Shown: positions 25,777 to 35,827, counted from the stretch's first letter. The stretch: 64,000 nt of DNA from Roseobacter weihaiensis (GCF_020622345.1 NZ_JACNMO010000008.1:1-64000); one strand, 5' to 3'. Translations and numbers: made by a program. Notes: generated from the letters alone by a model not told the origin.

Positions 25777-26616
25777 ATGAGCCTGAAAACACTTCTGGTC
25801 TGTCTCACGACACCCGATCATGCGGAAGAGCTGATGAAGCTTGCCGTTCCCCTTGCCCGCAAACATGATGCCCATCTGATTGGATTGCACACAATTGAAT
25901 CCCTGGTGGTCTACCCCGGCATTGCAGTGCATGTTCCCGAGCCCGCCTTTGCGGCCTTCAACGACAGCCAGAAAGCAGCCGCAGACGCCATTCAGGCCGT
26001 GTTCGACAAGCACACCGCACCCGAAGACTTTCAAAGCGAATTCCGCTGTATCCGCGCCGAAGCCGCGTCGGCAACCGACAGGATGGTGGAAAGCGCGCGG
26101 GCGGCGGACCTTGTCATCATGGCCCATGAAGACAAGGCGGCGGACAGATACGATCAGCGCAAGGCACAGGCGCAGCTCATTCGGGAAAGCGGGCGTCCGG
26201 TCATCGTTGTTCCGCTTGGCTATGACGGCCCGGAAATTGGCACGTCCATTCTGCTGGGATGGAGCGATACCCGCGAAGCCGCCCGCGCCGCCCACGATCT
26301 GGTCAATCTGGCGGATGAGGGTGCGGTCGTTACGGTCCTGCGTGTGGGCGACGCATCTGAAGATGCGCTGGAGGATTCCAAAGGGATTGATCTGGCCGGG
26401 ATGCTTTCCCGACACGGGCTGAAAGCCAAGCTGGCGCATCGCACCCCGCTGGGGGCCGCGGTTGCAGAGGTGTTGAACCAGGTGGCCTTTGAAGAGGGTG
26501 CCGATCTTATCGCAACCGGCGCATTCGGGCATTCAAAGGCCTATGATTTTGTCATGGGGGCCACGACATATGCCTTGTTGAAGGACGCTAAACTGCCCGT
26601 GCTTTTCAGCAAATAG
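25777..26616 (+). CDS. Tandem-domain universal stress protein
   Basis: A 279-residue protein made of two Usp domains. The N-terminal half (1-150) keeps the fold (LLVCLTTPDHAEELMKLAVP, ADLVIMAHED) but lacks the glycine-rich nucleotide loop. The C-terminal half has it as GAFGHSKAYDFVMGATT, so only the second domain is likely to bind ATP. Similar tandem Usp proteins belong to FNR/Anr and DosR regulons in other bacteria. The gene follows hsp20 by 58 bp and probably shares its promoter. Its end overlaps the convergent nuclease-family gene by 11 bp. Confidence 0.9.
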   Translation: MSLKTLLVCLTTPDHAEELMKLAVPLARKHDAHLIGLHTIESLVVYPGIAVHVPEPAFAAFNDSQKAAADAIQAVFDKHTAPEDFQSEFRCIRAEAASATDRMVESARAADLVIMAHEDKAADRYDQRKAQAQLIRESGRPVIVVPLGYDGPEIGTSILLGWSDTREAARAAHDLVNLADEGAVVTVLRVGDASEDALEDSKGIDLAGMLSRHGLKAKLAHRTPLGAAVAEVLNQVAFEEGADLIATGAFGHSKAYDFVMGATTYALLKDAKLPVLFSK

Positions 26617-27316
26617 ATGCCTTTGGGGGGACAACGATATCTGCCCATATCGGCAAGTGGTCGGAGGCGCGCCGCGCCAGCGTGCCATCTTCAACGCCGC
26701 CGTCATCAAACGACAGACCATGGCTGATCGCAAATCGATCCAAGGCCGCAATCGGCCGTCGGGCATGAAAGGACCGGCCGGGCGCATGAACCTGAAACCG
26801 CCCGTCCAACGCTTCAAGCCCCTTGCGCCGGGACCATTCGTTGAAGTCCCCGGCCATCACCGTATGCCCGCAGTCCTGCGTCGCATGGCGCAACACCTCC
26901 AGCTGCGCCCTGCGATCACGTCGCCTCAGCCCCAGATGGGTTGCAACCAAACAGAACCCGCCCGCGACATCAAAGGTCATGCGCACCGCTCCCCGCGGCT
27001 CAAGCCCCGGCAGGTCCAGGCGGTCGATGGCACCGACCTTGAGACCAGGCCGCACCAGAACCGCATTCCCGTGCCAGCCAAGGCTGACCCCTTTTTCCGT
27101 CAGATCGAGGAGGTCCAGATCCGTTTCCGTTTCGATCAGCCTGCGCGGAATGGCAGGCTTTCTCGCCCCGTGCCGCCTGTCGGCTTCCTGCAGAACGACG
27201 ATGTCGGCATTCAGGCCGTTGATAACCTGCAGCGTGCGCTCAGGCTTGCGTTTATTGTCAAGGCCACGCGCCTTGCGAATATTATAACTTGCGAAACGGA
27301 GACCTGCATCTGACAT
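26606..27316 (-). CDS. Endonuclease/exonuclease/phosphatase-family protein
   Basis: A 236-residue EEP-fold hydrolase. All main motifs are seen: FASYNIRKARG at the start, VVLQEADRR with the metal-binding Glu, TVMAGDFNEWSRR with the Asp/Asn pair, and the C-terminal RASDHLPIWADI carrying the catalytic Asp-His. Members cleave nucleic acids or phosphodiester/phosphate bonds, and the substrate cannot be told. It is cytoplasmic, without a signal peptide. No operator of the TTGAT type is found upstream, so it is one of the few genes in the core that seems outside the shared control. Confidence 0.87.
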   Translation of the reverse strand: MSDAGLRFASYNIRKARGLDNKRKPERTLQVINGLNADIVVLQEADRRHGARKPAIPRRLIETETDLDLLDLTEKGVSLGWHGNAVLVRPGLKVGAIDRLDLPGLEPRGAVRMTFDVAGGFCLVATHLGLRRRDRRAQLEVLRHATQDCGHTVMAGDFNEWSRRKGLEALDGRFQVHAPGRSFHARRPIAALDRFAISHGLSFDDGGVEDGTLARRASDHLPIWADIVVPPKASIC

Positions 27317-27371
27317 ATCATGAATGTAGGTTCACAGATGCGAAATGTAATACAATGACAGCCTTTGTCCG

Positions 27372-28025
27372 ATGATTTCTTCGAAAAACACCAGTCCGGT
27401 CATGCTCGTGATCTGGGCGTTGCTGCTGCTGGCGGGGCTTGTCGCGCTTGTTCTGGCGCGCTGGCCCTTGGCTTTCGTCAGCTTCGGCACGCTTGCCTTG
27501 TCGCTTGTCCCGCCGATCCTTGCCTCGCGCTGGTCGCTGCACCTGCCGGTGCCGTTCCTGTTTGCAACGACCCTGTTCTTCTTTGCGTCCATCTTCCTTG
27601 GCGAGGCTTTGGGTTTCTATGAACGCCTCTGGTGGTGGGATCTGGCATTGCACGGCTCTTCGGCCATTGGATTTGGCCTCATCGGGTTCCTGTTCGTTTT
27701 CATGTTGTTCGAAGGGGACCGTTTTGCGGCACCGCCCTCTGCCCTTGCGTTCATCACCTTTTGCGTCGCCATGACAATCGGGGCCCTTTGGGAGGTGTTC
27801 GAATTTCTCATGGATCAGACATTTGGATTGAACATGCAGAAAACCGGGCTGAACGATACGATGGGGGATCTTATGATCAACGGGCTTGGCAGCGCGATCG
27901 CCAGCCTGACAGGGTATCTGTATCTGGTGCGCAAATCAGCCGGGTATCTCGGGCGCGGCCTGGCCCAATTCATCACGCTCAACAAGCGGCTGTACCAGAA
28001 ATCCAAGGACAGCCTCAAAAAGTGA
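27372..28025 (+). CDS. DUF2238/YjdF-like membrane protein
   Basis: A 217-residue integral membrane protein with about five to six helices (residues 10-30, 35-55, 60-80, 95-118, 125-145, 165-182). The conserved polar motifs of the YjdF/DUF2238 group are visible: FYERLWWWDLALHGSSAIGFG and GALWEVFEFLMDQTFGLNMQ, followed by NDTMGDLMINGLGSA. The W-E-x-x-E-F and D-T-x-x-D motifs suggest a metal or proton site within the membrane. Function unknown. It precedes the arginine operon, but an operator lies between them, so it is probably a separate unit. Confidence 0.75.
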   Translation: MISSKNTSPVMLVIWALLLLAGLVALVLARWPLAFVSFGTLALSLVPPILASRWSLHLPVPFLFATTLFFFASIFLGEALGFYERLWWWDLALHGSSAIGFGLIGFLFVFMLFEGDRFAAPPSALAFITFCVAMTIGALWEVFEFLMDQTFGLNMQKTGLNDTMGDLMINGLGSAIASLTGYLYLVRKSAGYLGRGLAQFITLNKRLYQKSKDSLKK

Positions 28026-28044
28026 GCTGCAACCACTGGCCGGA

Positions 28045-28058
28045 TTGACCAATCTCAA
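28045..28058. promoter_or_regulatory. FNR/FixK-type operator TTGACCAATCTCAA (site 6)
   Basis: Two mismatches to TTGAT-N4-ATCAA. The centre is 70.5 bp upstream of yfcC, the first gene of the arginine deiminase operon, which in many bacteria is driven by FNR-type regulators under low oxygen. Confidence 0.72.
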
Positions 28059-28121
28059 TCCGGCATCCCGATTCCGGCCCACATTCCGTCTCAACATATG
28101 CGTTAACGAGAGGAGACCGGG

Positions 28122-29567
28122 ATGAGCCAGGCACCCGACAGAGATATCCCGGCCGACCAGCCGGCCCTGGGGCGGTTCCCCACGGCTTACACGATCCTGT
28201 TTCTTCTGGTCATCCTGATGGCCGTCCTGACCTGGGTGATCCCAGCCGGGGAATACACGCGTACCCCCAATGACGCGCTCGGCAGAGACGTGCCCGTCCC
28301 CGGCACCTATCAACTGGTCGAGGCCTCCCCCCAAAACCTTTTCCACGTCCTCATGGCACCAGTTGCGGGGTTCTATGATCCGGCCTCATACGAAGCAAAC
28401 GCCATCGATGTGTCTTTGTTCGTTCTGATCGTGGGGGGGTTTCTCGGGGTCGTCACAGCGACGGGGGCAATCACGACCGGCGTGGCCAGCGCCATGCGCA
28501 AGATGCAGGGGCGCGAAAAGTGGATGATCCCGATCATGATGGCGCTCTTTGCCGCCGGTGGCACCACCTACGGCATGGCCGAAGAAACGCTGGCCTTCTA
28601 CGTCTTGCTGATCCCTATTCTGATCGCAGCCGGGTATGACGCGCTGACCGGTGTTGCCGTCATCATGCTTGGGGCCGGTGTGGGTGTCATCGGCTCAACG
28701 ATCAACCCGTTCTCGACCGCCATCGCATCCGATGCGGCGGGCATTCCGTTCACCCAGGGAATGGGATTGCGGTTTGCCATCCTCGGACTTTGCTGGATCA
28801 CGGCGGTGCTCTTTGTGATGCGATATGCCGAAAGGGTCCGGCGCGATCCGTCCCTGTCACTGGTCGCTGACATGAAAGCGGCGAACGAGGCGCATTTTCT
28901 GCAACGCGCCCCGCAGGCCGAGGCCACGGCGCTCACCCCGCTGCAAATCGTCATCCTGCTTCTCTTTGCCGGGACCTTTGTGGTCATGGTCTGGGGTGTC
29001 TCTTCTCAGGACTGGTGGATGGCTGAAATGTCCGCCCTGTTTCTGGGATCGTCGCTCGTGATCGGCACCTTGGCCTGGCTGGGGGAAAAGCAATTCACCA
29101 CCGCCTTTGTGAATGGCGCGCGCGATCTTCTGGGCGTGGCGCTGGTCATCGGCCTGGCGCGCGGCATTGTCATCATCATGGACCAGGGACGCATCACCGA
29201 TACCTTTCTGTATACCTTTGAAGGCTGGATTGCGGGCATGTCAGACATTGCCTTTGTGAACGCCCTCTTCGGGGTCGAGGCCTTGATGAGCTTCCTTGTG
29301 CCCTCGACATCCGGTCTCGCGGTCCTCTCCATGCCCATTCTGGCCCCCCTGTCTGATTTTGCAGGCGTCAGCCGCGACCTTGCCGTGACAGCCTTTCAGA
29401 CGGCCATCGGGATCACCAACCTTGTCGCGCCGACCTATGCCGTCGTGGTGGGCGGCTTGGCCATCGGCCGCGTGCCCTATAACCGCTGGCTGCGCTTTGT
29501 CTGGCCGCTTTTGCTGATTTTTTCCCTCATCTCCATGGCACTTCTGAGTGCGGCGGTGATGCTATGA
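28122..29567 (+). CDS. YfcC-family transporter, probable arginine/ornithine antiporter
   Basis: A 481-residue membrane protein of the YfcC/DcuC family with 11-13 helices. Landmarks are [20 protein letters not shown] near residue 20, the [14 protein letters not shown] segment and the repeated polar hairpins [15 protein letters not shown] and [15 protein letters not shown]. It occupies the place of ArcD in an arginine deiminase operon, so arginine-ornithine exchange is the natural inference; classic ArcD belongs to a different (APC) superfamily. Its stop overlaps the arcA ATG by 4 bp, showing tight coupling. A role in dicarboxylate transport is less likely in this setting. Confidence 0.85.
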   Translation: MSQAPDRDIPADQPALGRFPTAYTILFLLVILMAVLTWVIPAGEYTRTPNDALGRDVPVPGTYQLVEASPQNLFHVLMAPVAGFYDPASYEANAIDVSLFVLIVGGFLGVVTATGAITTGVASAMRKMQGREKWMIPIMMALFAAGGTTYGMAEETLAFYVLLIPILIAAGYDALTGVAVIMLGAGVGVIGSTINPFSTAIASDAAGIPFTQGMGLRFAILGLCWITAVLFVMRYAERVRRDPSLSLVADMKAANEAHFLQRAPQAEATALTPLQIVILLLFAGTFVVMVWGVSSQDWWMAEMSALFLGSSLVIGTLAWLGEKQFTTAFVNGARDLLGVALVIGLARGIVIIMDQGRITDTFLYTFEGWIAGMSDIAFVNALFGVEALMSFLVPSTSGLAVLSMPILAPLSDFAGVSRDLAVTAFQTAIGITNLVAPTYAVVVGGLAIGRVPYNRWLRFVWPLLLIFSLISMALLSAAVML

Positions 29568-30787
29568 CCGCCCCTCTCGGGGTGCACTCGGAGGTCGGCA
29601 AGCTGCGCACTGTGATGGTGTCGCGGCCCGGTTTGGCGCACGAACGTCTGACGCCCAGCAATTGCGATGCGCTGCTTTTTGACGACATCCTGTGGGTCGA
29701 CGAAGCCCGCAAGGATCATTTTGCCTTTTGTGACAAGATGCGGGACCGGGGGGTCGAGGTTCTGGATCAGCACGACCTGCTGACCGACATCCTGGACATC
29801 AAGGCCGCACGCAAGTGGTTGCTGGATCGCAAGATCACCGAAGACCACATCGGTGTGGGCATGCTGGATGAGGTGCGCGGCTGGCTGGACGAGATGCCCT
29901 CCCCCCGCCTCACGCGTTTTTTGACCGGCGGGATCGCTGTGCATGACCTGCCCTTCGCGACCACCAGCATGTTCGGACAGTTCCTGGGGCCGGATGGATT
30001 TGTGTTGCCGCCCTTGCCCAATCTGTTGTTCACGCGGGACACGAGCTGTTGGATCTACGGCGGGGCGACACTGAACCCGATGCACTGGCCGGCGCGCCAG
30101 CAAGAGACGCTGATCACCGCAGCCATCTATGAATTTCATCCTCGTTTTGCGGCAAAAACCACGATCTGGTGGGGCAATCCCGATCAGGATTTCGGCCCGG
30201 CCACCCTTGAGGGAGGGGATGTGATGCCGATTGGCAAAGGCTGTGTTCTGATCGGCATGGGCGAGCGCACAACACCCCAGGCGGTGGGCCAGCTGGCGCT
30301 GTCGCTCTTCCGTCAGGAAGCGGCGGAGCAGGTGATTGCCTGCCAGATGCCGCCCTCGCGTGCCGCCATGCACCTCGATACGGTGTTTTCGTTCTGTGAC
30401 ACGGATCTGGTGACCAGCTATACGCATATTGCCGACAAGATCAGATGCTACACGCTGCGGCCGGATGGCCAGAACCGGCTGCATGTCACGGAAGATCCCG
30501 GCAACATCTTTGACATGGTGGAAGAGGCCCTTGGTCTGAAGTCCCTGCGCACCATCGCCACCGGGGGGGATCATTTTGAACAAGAACGTGAGCAATGGGA
30601 TGACGGCAATAATGTCGTCGCGCTGGAGCCGGGCGTGGTGCTCGCCTATGACCGCAATGTTCACACCAACACGCTTCTGCGCAAAGCGGGCATTGAGGTC
30701 ATCACGATCCGCGGTGCTGAACTGGGCCGGGGCCGCGGCGGCGGCCACTGCATGACCTGCCCCATTTCGCGGGATCCGGTGGAGTAA
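29564..30787 (+). CDS. arcA: Arginine deiminase
   Basis: Arginine deiminase hydrolyses L-arginine to citrulline and ammonia. The 407 residues match the family. Visible are [16 protein letters not shown], the FTRDTS loop, [10 protein letters not shown] with substrate-binding acids, and the C-terminal GGGHCMTCP with the nucleophile Cys396. It is the first enzyme of the pathway that ends with ATP from carbamoyl phosphate, useful when respiration stops. The ATG overlaps the yfcC stop. The next gene is ornithine carbamoyltransferase, 3 bp downstream. Confidence 0.96.
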   Translation: MTAPLGVHSEVGKLRTVMVSRPGLAHERLTPSNCDALLFDDILWVDEARKDHFAFCDKMRDRGVEVLDQHDLLTDILDIKAARKWLLDRKITEDHIGVGMLDEVRGWLDEMPSPRLTRFLTGGIAVHDLPFATTSMFGQFLGPDGFVLPPLPNLLFTRDTSCWIYGGATLNPMHWPARQQETLITAAIYEFHPRFAAKTTIWWGNPDQDFGPATLEGGDVMPIGKGCVLIGMGERTTPQAVGQLALSLFRQEAAEQVIACQMPPSRAAMHLDTVFSFCDTDLVTSYTHIADKIRCYTLRPDGQNRLHVTEDPGNIFDMVEEALGLKSLRTIATGGDHFEQEREQWDDGNNVVALEPGVVLAYDRNVHTNTLLRKAGIEVITIRGAELGRGRGGGHCMTCPISRDPVE

Positions 30788-30790
30788 GAC

Positions 30791-31792
30791 ATGGCTTATA
30801 ATCTCAAGAACCGTTCCTTTCTGAGCCTGCGGGATTTTACCGGCGCCGAAATCCGGCATCTGTTGAAGCTTGCGGCAGATCTGAAGGCCGCGAAATACGC
30901 TGGCACCGAACAGCAGACCCTCAAAGGACGCGAAATCGCGCTGATTTTTGAAAAGAATTCGACCCGCACCCGCATCGGGTTCGAGGTGGCGGCACACGAT
31001 CAAGGCGCGCATGTCACCTACCTGGGGCCTTCCGGCAGTCATATCGGCAAGAAAGAAAGCATCAAGGACACCGCCCGCGTTCTGGGACGTGTCTATGACG
31101 CCATTGAATACCGGGGGTTTGGCCAATCTGTTGTTGAGACATTGGCCGAATGGTCAGGCGTCCCGGTCTACAACGGGCTCACGGATGAGTTTCATCCCAC
31201 TCAGATCCTCGCGGATGTGTTGACGATGCAGGAGCATGTGAACAAGCCCCTGAGCCAGATGGCTTTCTGCTTTCTGGGCGATGTCGGCAACAACATGGGG
31301 GACAGCTTGTTGATCGGTGCGGCCAAGCTGGGCATGGATGTGCGCCTGTGCGGACCCAAGTCTCTCTGGCCCGAGAAATCCATCGTAAAGGCCGCGTTGG
31401 CCGAGGCAAAGCAGACCGGTGCGCGCATTCTGCTGACAGAGGACCTCCAGCAGGGGGTGAGCGAATGCGATGTGCTCTACACCGACGTCTGGGTGTCGAT
31501 GGGGGCCGCGGATGACGACTGGGCCGAGAGGATCAAGCTGCTGATCCCCTATCAGGTCAACCGGGAGGTCCTGTCCATGACCGGCAACCCGCATACGAAA
31601 TTCATGCATTGCCTGCCCGCATTTCATAACACCGAAACAGAAATCGGACTGCAGATACGCGAAAAATTCGCTCTGGAGGCGATGGAGGTCACCGAAGATG
31701 TTTTTGAAAGCCCGGCCTCCATCGTCTTTGATCAGGCCGAAAACCGGATGCACACGATCAAGGCGGTGCTTGTCGCCACATTGGGCTCCTGA
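30791..31792 (+). CDS. arcB: Ornithine carbamoyltransferase, catabolic
   Basis: Converts citrulline and phosphate to ornithine and carbamoyl phosphate in this pathway. The 333-residue protein carries the carbamoyl phosphate site [14 protein letters not shown] (about residues 54-67), the [13 protein letters not shown] segment (His and Gln contacts), and HCLPAFHN with the catalytic Cys. The length of over 330 is nearer catabolic arcB/E. coli-type argF than the roughly 310-residue alphaproteobacterial anabolic enzyme, and its place between arcA and arcC settles the role. GGAG precedes the ATG. Confidence 0.95.
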   Translation: MAYNLKNRSFLSLRDFTGAEIRHLLKLAADLKAAKYAGTEQQTLKGREIALIFEKNSTRTRIGFEVAAHDQGAHVTYLGPSGSHIGKKESIKDTARVLGRVYDAIEYRGFGQSVVETLAEWSGVPVYNGLTDEFHPTQILADVLTMQEHVNKPLSQMAFCFLGDVGNNMGDSLLIGAAKLGMDVRLCGPKSLWPEKSIVKAALAEAKQTGARILLTEDLQQGVSECDVLYTDVWVSMGAADDDWAERIKLLIPYQVNREVLSMTGNPHTKFMHCLPAFHNTETEIGLQIREKFALEAMEVTEDVFESPASIVFDQAENRMHTIKAVLVATLGS

Positions 31793-32707
31793 ATGAGAAT
31801 TGTTGTTGCGTTGGGCGGCAACGCCCTGTCTGTCCGAGGGGAAGCGCTCACGGCCGAAGGCCAGCGCAAGAGCATTCGCGTCGCGGCAAAGTCAATTGCG
31901 CAACTGCTGGAGGCCGGTCATGAGGTGGTGATCACCCATGGAAACGGCCCGCAGGTCGGGTACCTGGCGCTTCAGGCCAGCCCTTTCCCGCTGGATGTGC
32001 TGGGCGCGAAAACCGATGGCATGATCGGGTACGTCCTGCAACAGGAGCTCGACAACGCCTACCTGCCCGAGGCCAGATACGCGACACTTCTGACCCAGAT
32101 CGAGGTCGATCCCGCCGATCCCGCCTTTCAGGCGCCGACGAAATTCATCGGGCCGATCTACACCGAAGAGGCCGCCTCCAAGCTCAGCCTGGAGCGGGGG
32201 TGGACAATCGGCCAGGATGGGGAACATTTCCGCCGCACTGTCCCATCGCCGCGACCCAAACGTATTCTGGAGATCGATGTGATCCGCTTGCTCTTGGATC
32301 AGGGTGTGGTTGTCATCTGCGCCGGGGGTGGTGGCATTCCCGTGGTTCAGAAAGACGATGGCACGATGACGGGAATAGAGGCGGTCATCGACAAGGACCA
32401 CGCCAGCGGGTTGCTTGCGCGCTCTCTGGATGCGGATGCCTTTGTGATGTTGACAGATGTGGAAGGCGTCTTTGCCGATTGGGGGACCCCAAAGCAGCGG
32501 CTGATCGATCACGCCACGCCGAGCGAGCTTGGCGCGATGGATTTCCCTGCAGGATCGATGGGTCCCAAGGTTGAGGCCGCCTGCGCCTTTGCGGATGCAG
32601 CGGGGAAGTTTGCCGCCATCGGACGGCTTGAAGACACCGCCAAGCTGGTCGCAGGCACCAGCGGGACGAGGGTGAGCCTAGACAGGCACCCCCCACCACG
32701 TGCGTGA
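31793..32707 (+). CDS. arcC: Carbamate kinase
   Basis: Transfers the phosphate of carbamoyl phosphate to ADP, making the pathway's ATP. The 304-residue amino-acid-kinase fold protein has the N-terminal MRIVVALGGNAL, THGNGPQVGYLALQ, and CAGGGGIPVV motifs, then DKDHASGLLA and MLTDVEGVF of the nucleotide-binding lobe. Its ATG follows the arcB stop directly. Its end overlaps the convergent DUF5765-like gene by 30 bp. No arcR-type regulator is present; control is expected from operator site 6. Confidence 0.95.
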   Translation: MRIVVALGGNALSVRGEALTAEGQRKSIRVAAKSIAQLLEAGHEVVITHGNGPQVGYLALQASPFPLDVLGAKTDGMIGYVLQQELDNAYLPEARYATLLTQIEVDPADPAFQAPTKFIGPIYTEEAASKLSLERGWTIGQDGEHFRRTVPSPRPKRILEIDVIRLLLDQGVVVICAGGGGIPVVQKDDGTMTGIEAVIDKDHASGLLARSLDADAFVMLTDVEGVFADWGTPKQRLIDHATPSELGAMDFPAGSMGPKVEAACAFADAAGKFAAIGRLEDTAKLVAGTSGTRVSLDRHPPPRA

Positions 32708-33400
32708 GGACATACGCTGCCGAACGGCGGGGCTCAGGCTGATGCACAGGATCGCCACCGAGAAGAGACACCAAACCGCAGGCATCTCATTCGGATTGCT
32801 TGTCAAGGACCAGGCCAGGGTCGGCCCGAGTAAAACATGCACAAGCACGAAACGCCACGCCCCGTAGAAAAGCGGCAGCACAAAGGCCGAGACCATATAT
32901 GTCGGAAATCCCGAATTCAGGCCCAGCAGTTGATCCAACGGGGTCAGTAGTCCGTTATAGGGAATGTTCCACGCAATATGCCACGCGCCGGACACCGTGC
33001 AGAGGTCGCGCGCGCAAAGCGGGGTTCCAAGCGCGCAGCGGCCCAGAGACGGCCACGGCAGGAGCTGCGCCAGCATCACAGCCGATGACAGGGCGCAGAG
33101 CCCGAACACCCAGACCCGGACCCGGCGTCTGACCGGCGCTGGCACCAGCTCCATCGCAAAGGCGTTTATAAACAACGGCTGGAACACGATATGAAGGTAG
33201 GAAAGCAAAGTGACAGCCCTGTTTTCAGGCGTGCCGCACTGGTCGAGCACACGGTACCCGGCGACTTGCAGCGCTTCCATGACCGTGAAATAGCCCAGCG
33301 TGAGCCATATCCCGGCAGGCTGCTCTTTGGACCATGCAAACCCTGTCGCCGCCGCCCCTGCTATGACAAATGCGGCTGAGGCCTCGATGCTCCAGCACAT
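32678..33400 (-). CDS. DUF5765-like seven-helix membrane protein
   Basis: A 240-residue membrane protein with about seven helices. Notable are the start MCWSIEASAAFVIAGA, PLFINAFAMELVP, and a loop with several cysteines (CALGTPLCARDLC) followed by SGAWHIAWNIPYNGL. I recognise the general pattern of the DUF5765 family (MCWS..A), whose function is not known. It follows no gene closely upstream; the region between it and the cbpM end at 33404 is 3 bp, so it may be the last gene of the cbpA-cbpM unit under operator site 7. Confidence 0.7.
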   Translation of the reverse strand: MCWSIEASAAFVIAGAAATGFAWSKEQPAGIWLTLGYFTVMEALQVAGYRVLDQCGTPENRAVTLLSYLHIVFQPLFINAFAMELVPAPVRRRVRVWVFGLCALSSAVMLAQLLPWPSLGRCALGTPLCARDLCTVSGAWHIAWNIPYNGLLTPLDQLLGLNSGFPTYMVSAFVLPLFYGAWRFVLVHVLLGPTLAWSLTSNPNEMPAVWCLFSVAILCISLSPAVRQRMSSRTWWGVPV

Positions 33401-33403
33401 CGT

Positions 33404-33703
33404 TCAGATCGCCTCGTATCTTGAGAGCCTGCTCAGGACCGCGTCCCGTTCCTCCAATAGCTCCAGCACAAGCGCCACCCCGGCGACGTTGATGCCGAGA
33501 TCGCGGTTCAGGCGACGCGCCTTTTTTGCGCGGGCAATGCTTGGGCCCTGAAAGTGCCAATTCTGAACAGTCCTGCCCAAAGGCTCCAATACGCCATATT
33601 CAACCAGCTCGATCACCCAAGCCTCATCCGCCTGACAAAAACGGCACAGGTCCGGCAAGGACAAGGTGTCAATCAGATCACTGCGGGACGTGGTCTTCTT
33701 CAT
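33404..33703 (-). CDS. cbpM: CbpM-type chaperone-modulator protein
   Basis: A 99-residue helical protein of the CbpM/MerR-like HTH_18 kind: LCRFCQADEAWVIELVEYGVLEP followed by ARAKKARRLNRDLGINVAGVALVLELLEER. CbpM binds the J-domain of CbpA and inhibits its co-chaperone and DNA-binding activity. Its ATG lies 4 bp after the cbpA stop, the arrangement known for the cbpA-cbpM pair. The LNRDLGINVAGVALVL segment is the family's most conserved part. Confidence 0.87.
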   Translation of the reverse strand: MKKTTSRSDLIDTLSLPDLCRFCQADEAWVIELVEYGVLEPLGRTVQNWHFQGPSIARAKKARRLNRDLGINVAGVALVLELLEERDAVLSRLSRYEAI

Positions 33704-33707
33704 GGGG

Positions 33708-34640
33708 TTATCCTCCTAGTTGAGCGCGCGGATCGAACGGCATGTCCTTTGCCATCTTTTCGAAAAACGCGCGCGCCTCCTGCGTGGTGACTTTCGGGTT
33801 GACGATCCTGAGGGTGGCATAGATGTCGCCGGCCGGTACGCCCGGAAGCCCCTTGCCTTTGAGGCGCAGCTTCTGGCCGGTCCGGGCGTTCTTGGGAATG
33901 CGCAAATCGACCTTGCCGTCGGGGGTCGGCATAACGACATGCCCGCCCAAGGCGGCCTCCCAGGGGGCTACCGGCAGGTCCAGATGCAGGTCCCTGCCGT
34001 CCGGACGATAGACCGGATGCGCCGCAAAGGCGACCTCGAGATAAAGATCCCCCGCCGCCCCCGACCCGAAGGCGGGGGCGGCCTGCCCGGCCAGTCGAAT
34101 ATGCTGGCCCTGGGCTGTCCCCTTCGGGATCTGCACCGAAATCGACCGGTCCTGCAGGGTGACGCGCCCGTCCGGACCGACCACTGGCATTCTGAGGCTG
34201 ATGGTGCGATTTGCGCCGCGATAGGCGTCTTCGATTGTGATCTCGACCCGCCCATGGCTGTCCGGCCCTTGGGCCGACCGACTCTCACCCGCCGGGCCGG
34301 CACCTCGGCGGAACAGGGTTTCAAAGAAGTCGCTGAAGCCCTCTTGCCCGTACGGCCCGCCTTCCGAAAAGGCAAACCCGCTGTCCCAGTCAGGCGGTGG
34401 CTGATAGGGTCCCTGCCCGGGGGGCGGTTCCTGCCCCAGCTGATCGTAGGCGGCCCGCCGTTCCGGGTCCTTGAGCACTTCATAGGCTTCGTTGACATCC
34501 TTGAACTTCATCTCCGCGTCAGCGCCGGGATTGATGTCAGGATGATACTTTCGCGCGTTCTTGCGAAAAGCCTTCTTGATGTCATCCGCCCCAGCCGTGC
34601 GGGGGATGCCAAGTACCTTGTAGTAATCCTTGAAGTCCAT
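33708..34640 (-). CDS. cbpA: DnaJ-class co-chaperone CbpA
   Basis: A 310-residue J-protein of the CbpA type: J-domain (about 4-70) with the HPD motif in [10 protein letters not shown], a Gly/Pro/Phe-rich linker (about 75-120), and two C-terminal beta-sandwich peptide-binding domains, without the zinc-finger domain of DnaJ. It stimulates DnaK ATPase and can bind curved DNA in stationary phase. Paired with cbpM downstream. The operator at 34701-34714 is centred 67.5 bp upstream, the same distance as for two other units here. Confidence 0.93.
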   Translation of the reverse strand: MDFKDYYKVLGIPRTAGADDIKKAFRKNARKYHPDINPGADAEMKFKDVNEAYEVLKDPERRAAYDQLGQEPPPGQGPYQPPPDWDSGFAFSEGGPYGQEGFSDFFETLFRRGAGPAGESRSAQGPDSHGRVEITIEDAYRGANRTISLRMPVVGPDGRVTLQDRSISVQIPKGTAQGQHIRLAGQAAPAFGSGAAGDLYLEVAFAAHPVYRPDGRDLHLDLPVAPWEAALGGHVVMPTPDGKVDLRIPKNARTGQKLRLKGKGLPGVPAGDIYATLRIVNPKVTTQEARAFFEKMAKDMPFDPRAQLGG

Positions 34641-34700
34641 CTGCCACTTTTCCGAAGGTCTGGTTTCGGATCAGAATGCCATGGGTACTCCGGGCGTCAG

Positions 34701-34714
34701 TTGATCTTTGTCAG
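34701..34714. promoter_or_regulatory. FNR/FixK-type operator TTGATCTTTGTCAG (site 7)
   Basis: Two mismatches to TTGAT-N4-ATCAA. Centre 67.5 bp upstream of cbpA on the minus strand. Confidence 0.65.
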
Positions 34715-34792
34715 TCCGGCCCCGACGCCTTTACGGCGTGCGCCATCACGGTAAGGTCCAAGGCTTCCCGGCCCTCGGACTGCGCCGGACAG

Positions 34793-34814
34793 GAACACCG
34801 TCAGAAGGGTGTTC
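34793..34814. terminator. Hairpin downstream of the phosphofructokinase gene
   Basis: GAACACC and GGTGTTC form a perfect 7 bp stem with an 8-base loop, 66-87 bp beyond the pfkB-type stop. No clear T-run follows, so termination is only probable. Confidence 0.4.
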
Positions 34815-34879
34815 GCCTTTCAGATCTCAAAGAAAATCAAGCCCTTTGCCCGCATCAATGGAGCAACAGAAAGCCCGCG

Positions 34880-35827
34880 CTAAACCTCTTCCAGATGACA
34901 CTGCGAACGCAGGCCCGCGACAATGTCGCGGGTGCAAAAATCAGTGCCGTGCGTGCTCATGGTGGCCGTGGCCGAGGCAACACCCCACTGCAATGCAACG
35001 CCGGGCGCATCGCCCTGCGCCAGCGAAAAGGTCAGTGCGCCGACAAAAGCGTCACCGGCGCCGATCTTGCTGATCACAGGGACCTGCGGCGTACGGCAGA
35101 TGTAGCGTCGCCCGGATGTGACAAGGATCGAACCTTCCGCCTGCCGACCGCTCACGATGGTCCTGGCAACGCCGCGGGCGATCAATGCTTCGGCAAAGGC
35201 AATGCTGTCGGCAGGCGTCGGCAACGGCTTGCCTGCCGATTGCTCCGCCTCTCGCTGATCGAGCCGCAGCAGATGCACCGGGGCCGAAGGCTGGCGGATC
35301 AGGTGATCAAGCGCGCCCTTGGAGGTATCCACAATCAGCCGGTCGGTCCGCGGGGCAATCGCCGCCAAAACACGATCAGGGAAGGCGTCACCCAGCCCAG
35401 GGGCAACCCCGCCGCTCAGCACCACATAGCTGTCCCCGGAGACCTCTGCGGCAATCTCGGCCAGCAGCCGGTCGCCGTCTTCGCGGGTCAGGCTCTGACC
35501 GGGAAGACTAAAGCGGTACTGCGCGCCGGAAACCTCATCCGTTACGGCAAAGCTTTCACGGGTCTCGCCGCTGACTGCGACCGGGTGAACCGGCACCGCT
35601 TCTGCCGAAAGCAGGTTCAGCAACCGATCACCGGACGCGCCGCCAACCGCCACCAGCGCTTTGGCAATGCCGCCCAGTCTGCAAATCGCACGGGCAACGT
35701 TCACGCCGCCGCCGCCCGGATCAACCCGCGGTGCTTTGCAATAGAGCTTGGGCCCCGCCACGACCTGTTCGACCGACGTCGCCAGATCGACCGCAGGATT
35801 GAGCGTGATGGTCAGAATATCCGTCAG
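34880..35827 (-). CDS. 1-phosphofructokinase family (PfkB) sugar kinase, apparent CTG start
   Basis: A PfkB-family kinase that phosphorylates fructose phosphate or a related sugar phosphate. Seen are ILTITLNPAVDLATS at the start, the substrate motif DPGGGGVNVARAI (about residue 35), and the ATP/anion-hole motif SKIGAGDAFVGAL near residue 265. The conserved first strand needs translation from upstream of the GTG at 35761. In that frame no ATG, GTG or TTG exists back to the stop. A CTG at 35827 preceded by AGAAGG eight bases away gives (M)TDILTITLNPAVD, which fits the family start exactly. About 315 residues. The alternative is a damaged start. No TTGAT-type operator is seen upstream. Confidence 0.82.
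   Translation of the reverse strand: MTDILTITLNPAVDLATSVEQVVAGPKLYCKAPRVDPGGGGVNVARAICRLGGIAKALVAVGGASGDRLLNLLSAEAVPVHPVAVSGETRESFAVTDEVSGAQYRFSLPGQSLTREDGDRLLAEIAAEVSGDSYVVLSGGVAPGLGDAFPDRVLAAIAPRTDRLIVDTSKGALDHLIRQPSAPVHLLRLDQREAEQSAGKPLPTPADSIAFAEALIARGVARTIVSGRQAEGSILVTSGRRYICRTPQVPVISKIGAGDAFVGALTFSLAQGDAPGVALQWGVASATATMSTHGTDFCTRDIVAGLRSQCHLEEV

Noticed and set aside
26605-26640. Terminator between the convergent Usp and nuclease-family genes
   Set aside because: The coding regions overlap and no hairpin could be found.
29477-31126. 549-residue minus-strand frame opposite arcA
   Set aside because: Shadow frame of arginine deiminase; no family features and no ribosome site context.
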